The translations under genes were made by a program, and so were the position numbers. A DNA stretch of 64,000 nucleotides from Kitasatospora sp. NBC_01250 (GTDB lineage Bacteria; Actinomycetota; Actinomycetes; Streptomycetales; Streptomycetaceae), in NCBI RefSeq assembly GCF_036226465.1, contig NZ_CP108476.1:8308001-8372000 (forward strand), read 5' to 3'. Under the pieces are notes generated by a model, which saw only the letters and a program-made list of their open reading frames with translations, was not told the origin of the DNA and did not search any database. Shown piece after piece: positions 25,908 to 33,421 of the stretch. Each line of letters begins with the position of its first letter. Within the stretch, counting starts at the first letter, position 1.

Positions 25908-26303
25908 ATGCGTGTCGAACTGATTGCCGAGCGTTACGGGGGGCTGATGTCAGGGGTGGGGCTGGCCGAGCGTCTGGCGGCGCTGCACGACGGGCAGGTG
26001 GACGGCCCGGCGCTGGTCGGGGAGCTGCGCGAGGCGCTCGTCCTGCTGCCGACCCGGTGTGGTGAGCCGTTGGCGGGGGAGGCGGAGGGTGTGCGCTGGT
26101 TGTACGCGTTCACCAGCGAGTCGACGCTCGCCCGGTTCGCGTCCGCGCGCGGCATCGGCGGCGAGGTCGAGTATCTGACGGTGCGTGGGTCCCGCGTGCT
26201 GGAGGTGGCGGTGACGGCACTGGGCGCTCGGGCTGGTGTGGCGCTGGATGTGGCCGGCCCGGCGTCGTTCCTGCTGCCCGTCTCGGCGGTGTCCGGTGGG
26301 TGA
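25908..26303 (+). CDS. SseB-like N-terminal domain protein
   Basis: 131 residues from ATG 25908; ATG 25947, preceded by acggggggct, is an alternative. The pattern LVLLPTRCGEPL..GVRWLYAFTSESTLARFASARG..EYLTVRGSRVLEVAV..AGVALDVAGPASFLLP fits SseB N-terminal domains, which often accompany ESX/WXG or Rhs loci in Streptomyces. It overlaps the next gene by 8 nt, so it belongs to the Rhs1 operon; an accessory or chaperone role is inferred. Confidence 0.7.
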   Translation: MRVELIAERYGGLMSGVGLAERLAALHDGQVDGPALVGELREALVLLPTRCGEPLAGEAEGVRWLYAFTSESTLARFASARGIGGEVEYLTVRGSRVLEVAVTALGARAGVALDVAGPASFLLPVSAVSGG

Positions 26304-26865
26304 CTCGTACCAGGTCGATCCGAACGCGCTGAAGAACACGGCGAAGGGCATCAATGACGCGGTCGCCGAGCTGAAGACGCTGGGGATCGATGAGAGTGCC
26401 GAGGTGGGCCGGGGTTTCTCCGGTCTGTCGCTGACGGGGATGCAGGTCGGTAACCCGGGTCTGCAGTCGGCCTTGGACGGCTTCTGCGACCGGTGGGGCT
26501 GGGGGGTTCGCACCCTGGTCCATGACGGTACCGAGATCGCGGATCGGCTGGGTCTGTCGGCGGGCCGGTACTACGACCAGGAGCAGTACGCCTCCGGTGT
26601 GCTGAAGGACGTGGTCAACGCCGCGATCGGCAATCCGGATCTGACGCAGGACCAGGTGGAGAAGCAGTCCTGGGGCCAGACCTGGGACAACAACCCCTAC
26701 ACGCAGGTCACCGATCCCGACTACTCGAAGGCCTCGTTCGACCAGGCGGCCGCCGACACCCGCAAGACGTGGGCCGCGGAGGGCAAGGACGTCGAGGGCC
26801 ATGTTCCGGTGCCCGGCCTCCCGGGGGTCTTCATACCGGCCCCGAACCTGGGGGGTAAGGGCTGA
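26296..26865 (+). CDS. WXG/ESX-like helical partner of Rhs1
   Basis: 189 residues from GTG 26296. The N-terminal 100 residues are predicted helical with a central WGWGVRTLVHDG turn that recalls WXG100 hairpins, preceded by DPNALKNTAKGINDAVAELK. The C-terminal half is Asp/Gln-rich and ends in a Pro-rich PVPGLPGVFIPAP. Its stop overlaps the Rhs1 start by one base (TGATG). A role in delivering or packing the toxin through a type VII-like route is inferred. Confidence 0.6.
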   Translation: MGDSYQVDPNALKNTAKGINDAVAELKTLGIDESAEVGRGFSGLSLTGMQVGNPGLQSALDGFCDRWGWGVRTLVHDGTEIADRLGLSAGRYYDQEQYASGVLKDVVNAAIGNPDLTQDQVEKQSWGQTWDNNPYTQVTDPDYSKASFDQAAADTRKTWAAEGKDVEGHVPVPGLPGVFIPAPNLGGKG

Positions 26866-29800
26866 TGGGGTTCCTGGACGACGTCGGGGACGGCCTGGAG
26901 GGGCTGTACAAGGACGGCAAGAAGCAGGTCGGCAAGGCCATCGACCACAAGGCCCACGAAGTGGGCGGGATGCTGGACTTCGTCGGCCTGCACGGCGCGG
27001 CGAAGACGGTGGACGGCTGGGGCGACAGCGTCGCCGACGACCTCGGCGCACAGATCGGGGAGAAGCAGCTCGGGCAGTCCGAGGACCCCAAGGACCTGGT
27101 CCACGGCGACGCCAAGGTGCTCACCGACACGGCCGCGCACCTGCGCAGGTTCCACGACGCGTTCCAGGAGACCGGCAGCGGCCTGCAGGCGCTGGACTCC
27201 TCCCACTGGCAGGGCCAGGCCGCCGACGCCTTCCGCGCCCGCTTCGCCCCGCACCCCGCGCTGTGGCTGACCGCCGCCGACGCCTGCGCGGCCGCCGCCA
27301 CCGCACTGGACGCCTTCGCCCAGACCGTCACCTGGGCACAAGGCCAGGCCCAGCAGGCCATCGACGCCTACAACGCCGCCAAGAAGGCCCACCAACAGGC
27401 CCAGGACGCCTACAACGCGAGCGTCACCAGCTACAACACCGCCGTCAAAACCTGGAACAAGGCCGCCGCCCAACCCAACCCCAACCCCGGCCCCCTGCCC
27501 ACTGACCCGGGCGAATTCCACGACCCCAGCACCGACCAACTCACCCACGCCCAGGACCTGCTGCGCGCCGCCCGCGCCGGACGCGACACGGCGGCCGACA
27601 ACGCGGCGAGCGCCCTGAAGGCGGCCACCGCCACCGCGCCGACCACGCCCAGCTTCACCCAGCGGATGAAGCTGGACTCGATGGACCTGGCCGAGGGCGG
27701 CATGATGGGCGACGCGCACTTGTATGGCGGGATCCTCAAGGGCGGCGCCGACATCGTCAACTTCGGGCGTGGTCTGAACCCGATGGACGTCTACAACGTC
27801 ACCCACCCGGCCACCTACCTCGACCACGTCAACCAGGTCGCCGCCGGCCTGGTGCACGCCGACATGCACCCCACCGACGTGGTCAAGTCCCTGGTCGGCT
27901 CCGGCTGGGGCTCCGACCCCTTCGAAGCGGGCGGCAAGCTCATCACCAACATCGCCTTCGGCGCCCTGACCGACGGCGCCGGCCCCGAAACCGACGCCGC
28001 CGCGGCCGCCGCCAAGGACACCGCCGAGAACGCGGCCAAGAACGCCACCAAGGACGCCGCCCAGGACGCGGCCGGCGGCTCGGGACGTGACGCGGTCAAG
28101 GACCCTGACGTCAACGGTCGCCAGCCGGGTGATCGGTGCCGCGGCGGTGACCCGATCGACATGGCCACCGGCTACATGACCCTGAGTCAAACCGACGCCA
28201 ACCTCGCGGGCGTTCTGCCACTGCTGTTTACCCGCACCCACGACTCCCACTACCGCGCCGGGCGCTGGCTGGGCCCGACTTGGGCGTGCACGCTGGACGA
28301 GCGCCTGGAGATCGACGCCGAAGGCGTGGTTCTGCTCCGTGCCGACAGCATCGCCCTGGCCTACCCCCACCCGGCACCGGGCCTATCGACGCTGCCGAGC
28401 ACCGGCGCGCGTTGGCCGCTGGCCGTGGACGCCGAGGGCCGGTACACGGTTACCAACCCCGCCACGGGGCAGGTGCGGGTCTTCCGACCCGACCCGACCA
28501 ACCCGGTGCTCGCCCCGCTCGACTCGATCACCGACCGGGTCGGCCACCAACTGGTATTCGAGTACGACCACGACGGAGCCCCTATGGGCATCCGGCACTC
28601 AGCTGGTTATCACTTGGAAGTCGACGTCGCCGACTTTCGCATCACGGCGTTGCGCGCGGGCGGGGTGGAGCTCGTCCGCTACGGCTACACGGACGGCCAC
28701 CTCACTGAGGTACTGAACTCCTCGGGTCTGCCGATGCGTTTCGAGTACGACGCGGCGGGGCGGATGACGGCCTGGATCGACCGCAACGGCTCGCGCTACC
28801 ACTTCGTCTACGACGATCAGGACCGCTGCATAGCCCAGGGCGGTGCGAACGGCCACCTTCGGTGGAGTTACGAGTACCGCCCTGGCCAGACGTTCGCCAC
28901 CGACTCACTGGGCGCGGTAAGCCGCTTCGAGGTCAACCGAAGCCATCAGATCACCGCGCACACTGATCCGCTTGGCCACACCACCCGCTTCGCCCGCGAC
29001 GCCTTCCACCGCTTGCTGTCAGTGACCGATCCGCTCGGGCGCACCAATGCTTTCGAGTACGACGCGGCGGGCAACGTTGTCATGGTCACTCGCCCCGATG
29101 GTGCACGCTCCTTTGTCACCTACAGCACTCTCAATCTCCCGCTCACGGTGATCACCCCGGACGGCTCGACCTGGCGTCAGACGTACGACGAGCTCGGCAA
29201 CCGCACCTCGATCACCGACCCCGCCGGCGCCACCACGCGCTTCGCCTACGACGCTGCGGGTCACCTCGCCGCCAGCACCGACGCGCTGGGCCATACCGCA
29301 CGCGTACAGTGCGACCCGGCGGGTCTGGTACTCGCCGCCGTCGACCCGCTTGGCGGTACCGTTGCCTACCGGCGTGACAGCCTGGGCCGTCCTGTAGCCG
29401 TCACCGACCCTGTGGGCGGCACTACCCTCTTGGTCTGGAACCCCGAGGGCCTGCTCACCTCCCGCACCGCCCCTGACGGCTCCACGGAGCGGTGGACGTA
29501 CGACGGCGAGGGTAACACCCTCACCCACACCGACCAGCTCGGCGCCACCACCACCTTCGAGTACACCGACTTCGACCTTCTCACCGCCCGCACCACCCCC
29601 GACGGCGTCCGGCACACCTTCGCCCATGACACCGAGCTGCGCCTGGTCGAGGTCACCAACCCCCAGGGCCTGACCTGGACCTACCAGCACGACCGGGCAG
29701 GCCGGCTCACCGCGGAGACCGACTTCGACGGCCGCACCCTCGGCTACACCCACGACGCGGCCGGTCAACTCACCGCCCGCACCAACGGCCTCGGCGAAAC

Positions 29801-31586
29801 CATTGGCTACACCTACGACCTCCTGGGCAACCTCACTGCCAAGGATGTCGAAGGTGACCTGACCACCTACACCCACGACCCGCTGGGCCGCCTGCTCACC
29901 ATCGCGGGCCCCGCCGTCGCACTGGTCCGCACCCTCGACCCGCTGGGCCGCCTCCTCACTGAGACCGTCAACGGCCGCACCCTCGCCAACACCTACGACG
30001 TCGTCGGCCGCCGTGTCTCCCGTACCACCCCGAGCGGCACGCTCAGCACCTGGACCTACGATCCGGCCGGCAACCCGCTCACTCTCAACACCGGCGGGCG
30101 CACCCTCGCCTTCGACCGTGACGCCGCTGGCCGTGAGACAACCCGCCACCTCACCAACGACCTCGCTCTCACCAGCACCTGGGACAACACCCACCGCCTG
30201 ACCGGCCAGGCTCTCGTTGCAGGGGACTCCCGCCATGCGCTCCAGCAGCGGGCTTACCGCTACCGTGCTGACGGCAACCTCACCGGCATCGACGACCAGC
30301 ACACCGGCACCCGCCGCTTCGAACTTGACCCCGCCGGTCGCGTCACCGCCGTCCATGCCACGGACTGGACCGAGCGTTACGCCTACGACGACGCCGGAAA
30401 CCTCACACACGCCACCTGGCCCGCCCGTGACGACAGCGCCGACGGCCCCCGTGCCTACACCGGCACCCGGATCACCATCGCCGGCCGCACCCACTACACC
30501 CACGATGACCAGGGCCGCGTCACCACCCGCCGCCGCCGAACCCTCTCTGGCCGCACCGACACCTGGCACTACACCTGGGACTCCGAGGACCGCCTCATCG
30601 CCGTCACCACCCCCGACGGCACCCAGTGGCTCTACCATTACGACCCGTTCGGTCGCCGCATCGCCAAGCAGTGCCCCGCCACCGCCGAGTGGACCCTCTT
30701 CACCTGGGACGGCACCACCCTTGCCGAGCAGACCGCCCAGGGCCCCAGTCTCCCCGGCCCCTACACCCTCACCTGGGACCACGACGGCCTTCACCCCCTC
30801 ACCCAGACCGAGCACCTCGACACTCAAGACGACGTCGACCGCCGCTTCTTCGCCATCGTCACCGACCTCATCGGTACTCCCACCCACCTCCTCAACCCCG
30901 ACGACGGCACCGCCGCCTGGCAAGCCCGCACGACCCTGTGGGGTACCACCACCCACCCCAAGGCCGTCAGCACTACGACCCCCCTCCGCTTCCCCGGCCA
31001 GTACTACGACGCTGAAACCCGACTGCACTACAACCTCCACCGCTACTACGACCCGGAGAGTGCTCGGTACCTCACGGTCGACCCACTGGGCTTGCGGGCT
31101 GCCCCCAACGCCAAGAGCTACGTTCCCAATCCGACGATCTGGGCAGACCCGCTGGGCCTGGCGCCGGATGACTGCGGTCGTGGACTCTTCGATTTCCGTT
31201 CACCAAACCCGGACTATCCACCGAATTCGGATGCGCTGGCCGAGTTGCAAAAGATGGCCGGCGGGCCCCGCCATTCCAGCCTGGACTGTTCCGAGATCGC
31301 CCAGCAGATCAAGGAATCCGCAGGCGGTGCGGGCCAGATTATTCGCTTCACGCCGGTCTCCAAGTTCGATGAAATCGTGATCCCCGAGAAGGGGGGCAGC
31401 GTGCTGGAGCGGTACGATTACCATGAGGTCTTTTCCGATGGGCGCTATGTGTATGACCCGGACCTCAGTTCGATGCCGATCCCTCTGGGTGACTATGAGC
31501 GCGCACTTCGCGGACTCAATCCACGCGATAATGGGAGTCCGGGATTCCTGTCCACCCGTTTTACCAGCAGAAGGCCGAGGGACTGA
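26865..31586 (+). CDS. Rhs polymorphic toxin 1, C-terminal papain-like-fold candidate
   Basis: 1573 residues. N-terminus: WXG-like helical domain (SSHWQGQAADAFRARF near residue 115) with a long Ala/Gln coil. Residues about 410-520 are the DUF6531 module (GDPIDMATGYMTLSQTD). Then come more than 20 YD/RHS repeats of the YDAAGR type. The Rhs core ends with RYYDPESARYLTVDPLGL and the cleavage-type ADPLGLAP near residue 1425. The last ~145 residues are the toxin tip: Cys1475 (LDCSEIA), His1520 (YHEVF) and Asp1531 (YDPD) are ordered like the triad of papain-fold deamidases/peptidases. The tip is AT-richer than the core, as expected for an exchangeable cassette. An immunity candidate follows after 3 nt. 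Confidence 0.9.
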   Translation: MGFLDDVGDGLEGLYKDGKKQVGKAIDHKAHEVGGMLDFVGLHGAAKTVDGWGDSVADDLGAQIGEKQLGQSEDPKDLVHGDAKVLTDTAAHLRRFHDAFQETGSGLQALDSSHWQGQAADAFRARFAPHPALWLTAADACAAAATALDAFAQTVTWAQGQAQQAIDAYNAAKKAHQQAQDAYNASVTSYNTAVKTWNKAAAQPNPNPGPLPTDPGEFHDPSTDQLTHAQDLLRAARAGRDTAADNAASALKAATATAPTTPSFTQRMKLDSMDLAEGGMMGDAHLYGGILKGGADIVNFGRGLNPMDVYNVTHPATYLDHVNQVAAGLVHADMHPTDVVKSLVGSGWGSDPFEAGGKLITNIAFGALTDGAGPETDAAAAAAKDTAENAAKNATKDAAQDAAGGSGRDAVKDPDVNGRQPGDRCRGGDPIDMATGYMTLSQTDANLAGVLPLLFTRTHDSHYRAGRWLGPTWACTLDERLEIDAEGVVLLRADSIALAYPHPAPGLSTLPSTGARWPLAVDAEGRYTVTNPATGQVRVFRPDPTNPVLAPLDSITDRVGHQLVFEYDHDGAPMGIRHSAGYHLEVDVADFRITALRAGGVELVRYGYTDGHLTEVLNSSGLPMRFEYDAAGRMTAWIDRNGSRYHFVYDDQDRCIAQGGANGHLRWSYEYRPGQTFATDSLGAVSRFEVNRSHQITAHTDPLGHTTRFARDAFHRLLSVTDPLGRTNAFEYDAAGNVVMVTRPDGARSFVTYSTLNLPLTVITPDGSTWRQTYDELGNRTSITDPAGATTRFAYDAAGHLAASTDALGHTARVQCDPAGLVLAAVDPLGGTVAYRRDSLGRPVAVTDPVGGTTLLVWNPEGLLTSRTAPDGSTERWTYDGEGNTLTHTDQLGATTTFEYTDFDLLTARTTPDGVRHTFAHDTELRLVEVTNPQGLTWTYQHDRAGRLTAETDFDGRTLGYTHDAAGQLTARTNGLGETIGYTYDLLGNLTAKDVEGDLTTYTHDPLGRLLTIAGPAVALVRTLDPLGRLLTETVNGRTLANTYDVVGRRVSRTTPSGTLSTWTYDPAGNPLTLNTGGRTLAFDRDAAGRETTRHLTNDLALTSTWDNTHRLTGQALVAGDSRHALQQRAYRYRADGNLTGIDDQHTGTRRFELDPAGRVTAVHATDWTERYAYDDAGNLTHATWPARDDSADGPRAYTGTRITIAGRTHYTHDDQGRVTTRRRRTLSGRTDTWHYTWDSEDRLIAVTTPDGTQWLYHYDPFGRRIAKQCPATAEWTLFTWDGTTLAEQTAQGPSLPGPYTLTWDHDGLHPLTQTEHLDTQDDVDRRFFAIVTDLIGTPTHLLNPDDGTAAWQARTTLWGTTTHPKAVSTTTPLRFPGQYYDAETRLHYNLHRYYDPESARYLTVDPLGLRAAPNAKSYVPNPTIWADPLGLAPDDCGRGLFDFRSPNPDYPPNSDALAELQKMAGGPRHSSLDCSEIAQQIKESAGGAGQIIRFTPVSKFDEIVIPEKGGSVLERYDYHEVFSDGRYVYDPDLSSMPIPLGDYERALRGLNPRDNGSPGFLSTRFTSRRPRD

Positions 31587-31589
31587 AGC

Positions 31590-32003
31590 ATGGTCGACCC
31601 TCAAGGCGTGACCGAGGTGTCAGCGGTGAAGCGCACCCTCCGCCTGCTTGGCGAACTCGAATGGGGGCGCTACGCCATCGGTTTGAACCCCGCGGATTCA
31701 AGGATGTTCCCGAGCTCGATCGTCTGGCGGTACCGGGAGCCCTCTGCCAGAATGGCGGAAATTCTTCGTGCCGCGGTCGCGGAAATGGCCAGTAGGTTTG
31801 AGTGGAGATTTGATTCCAGTGGCAAGAACTGGACATTGATGCCCATGAAGCTGGCGGAGGTCCTCGAGGGGCCACCGCAGCTCCCATTGGTCGACGCACT
31901 TGACGAGCTGATGTCCCTGGATCAAAATTTCTGTTTTCGATCGAACTCCGAACTGAAGAGTCTCCTTCTGGCGATTGAGAAAAATTCAGAGGTCCTCGAC
32001 TGA
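31590..32003 (+). CDS. Candidate immunity protein for Rhs toxin 1
   Basis: 137 residues from ATG 31590, three bases after the toxin stop. No family recognised. The sequence is soluble, with an acidic C-terminal helix (LVDALDELMSLDQNF) and lower GC than its neighbours, matching the toxin tip. Position directly after a toxin cassette is the usual place for its antitoxin; binding to the toxin active site is inferred. Confidence 0.65.
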   Translation: MVDPQGVTEVSAVKRTLRLLGELEWGRYAIGLNPADSRMFPSSIVWRYREPSARMAEILRAAVAEMASRFEWRFDSSGKNWTLMPMKLAEVLEGPPQLPLVDALDELMSLDQNFCFRSNSELKSLLLAIEKNSEVLD

Positions 32004-32090
32004 ACCCGGATGTTGTGAGGCTTGGAATATCGTTGCCGCAGGTGGCAGCGGCGGCCCGACCTCGGCTGGCACCAGGACCCGGTGATCGCC

Positions 32091-32570
32091 ATGCCGGTGT
32101 ACAGGGTGGTTCGCCGGCTGCTGTTCGTTCTCGGGGTGCTTCTGCGCCGCGACGCAGCGAACAGCGCCGAGCTGCTCGTGCTCCGACACGAGAATGCGGT
32201 GCTGTGCCATCAGATCGCCTGACCGGTCCGCTATGAGCCGGAGGATCACAACGCGCGGCGAACCCGGACCGGGTGACCACCGACCGAACGGTGATCAAGA
32301 AACGGACCCTCCCGCTCGCTCGTGAGAGCGCGAGGCGGACACCGACGGATCCAGGGCGGGGCAGCCCGCCTCAAGAACCCGATCGCCGCCTCCGCGGTGG
32401 GAGAGATCCTCCCCGTGGCGGGCATCGATCCCGTTACCGCGCTGCACCGGACCGACCTGGCGCGAGTTGCTCATGAACCAGGCCGAGGGCATCCGCTGCA
32501 CACGACCCCGGAGGCCGAAGTCTCCTGCGCACCCGCGTCCTTGGCAGTGTGGTCAACGATCGCCAGTACA
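32091..32570 (+). pseudogene. Decayed integrase-core transposase
   Basis: The first part, MPVYRVVRRLLFVLGVLLRR then ELLVLRHENAVLCHQIA, is the N-terminus of a common Streptomyces DDE transposase and ends at a stop near 32220. After a deletion and frame change, HRRIQGGAARLKNPIAASAV and EILPVAGIDP (32332-32440) match the HTH/linker of the same protein. The remainder is scrambled by frameshifts. The catalytic DDE part is missing. Confidence 0.85.
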
Positions 32571-32786
32571 TAGCCTGACCCCCAGCAGCGATGACTTTCC
32601 GAGCCTCGCAGGATAACCGGCCACTGTCTGTCGCTGTGGCTCTGGCTGAGGCCGTGTGCTCACGCGCGGCGCGAAGAACGCGCACCGGCGCCATAAGGCC
32701 GAGCCAGGCGGCGCCCCTACCTGGGGTCCGGATCCCCCGGCCGGCAGGGCTCCAGCTGGATGCAGGAGCACTGGGCGCACAAAATG

Positions 32787-32822
32787 CAGATGACCTGATC
32801 AGCAAGCTGATCAGGTCATCTG
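32787..32822. repeat. Perfect 17-bp-stem hairpin with 2-nt loop
   Basis: cagatgacctgatcagc, loop aa, then the exact reverse complement. It is much lower in GC than its surroundings and lies 8 bp from repeat copy B, midway between two convergent toxin operons. It could be a bidirectional terminator (no T-tract), a protein-binding palindrome or a transposon end. Confidence 0.85.
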
Positions 32823-32829
32823 ATGATAT

Positions 32830-32909
32830 GTGTCCGAGGGGGGACTTGCACCATCCGCCAACGTGGAGTGGGCTTCTATCGTCCTGGATCCGGATGTGGT
32901 GTGAGCTGT
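32830..32909. repeat. 80-bp degenerate direct repeat, copy B
   Basis: Same orientation as copy A at 25664-25743; shared blocks include gtccgaggggggacttg, gccaac, ggagtgggc, ctggat and tgtgagct. It ends 23 bp before the 3' end of the second immunity gene. Confidence 0.7.
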
Positions 32910-32932
32910 CTGCGCTGAACCGCCCCATGGCC

Positions 32933-33421
32933 TCAGCTGTAGTAGTCGGCTGGGCCGGTCAGCACACTCTGGAAGTACAGTGGTCCGCCGTCGGTGTCGA
33001 GTGGGACCTCGTGACCAGCCACTCGGCCGAAGCCGAGCGAGAGGTTGGGCACGGTCCAGTAGTTGGGTTCGTCGTGCACGACAGGCAGGCCCAGCGCCTC
33101 CAACTGCTCCAGAAGCCGGAGGGCTGGGGTGCGAAACACGTCGAGATCGCGGAACCGGACCGTGATCTCTTCGGGACCGGGGCGGGGAATCCACATCTCT
33201 GCGGCGCTGAGTGTCTTGCCGTCCTCGAGATGGCAGACGATTTCGAACTGGGGGTGCAGGGCCGTGACCGTCATGTAGCCGAACTGGTTGGCGGATCCGT
33301 CGTTCTTCACCGTCACTCGGCCCAGCGCAGCTGCTGCCGTCTTGACATCCTGAGCCGAGGCGCCCAGAGGGAAGCCGGTGATGCCGTTCGGGGGAGTCAG
33401 CTCGATGTCCATGGGGGTCAT
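32933..33421 (-). CDS. Candidate immunity protein for Rhs toxin 2
   Basis: 162 residues from ATG 33421, which overlaps the toxin stop by 4 nt (ATGA). No family recognised. Features: GFPLGASAQDVKTAAAALGRV, then an alternating strand-rich middle with MWIPRPGPEEITVRF and a Tyr-ending C-terminus. The overlap with the toxin gene makes translational coupling and an antitoxin role likely; the mechanism is inferred from position only. Confidence 0.7.
   Translation of the reverse strand: MTPMDIELTPPNGITGFPLGASAQDVKTAAAALGRVTVKNDGSANQFGYMTVTALHPQFEIVCHLEDGKTLSAAEMWIPRPGPEEITVRFRDLDVFRTPALRLLEQLEALGLPVVHDEPNYWTVPNLSLGFGRVAGHEVPLDTDGGPLYFQSVLTGPADYYS

Larger units (their letters stand above)
32004..32932. 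other. Inter-Rhs region of decayed mobile DNA
   Basis: 929 bp between the two immunity genes with no intact gene. It holds a degraded transposase (32091-32570), a perfect hairpin (32787-32822) and repeat copy B (32830-32909). The remaining 200 bp (32571-32786) show nothing I can name. Confidence 0.7.

Noticed and set aside
29019..31040. 673-codon frame opposite Rhs1
   Set aside because: Val/Gly/Ala-rich antisense frame with no domain; the plus strand has regular YD repeats.
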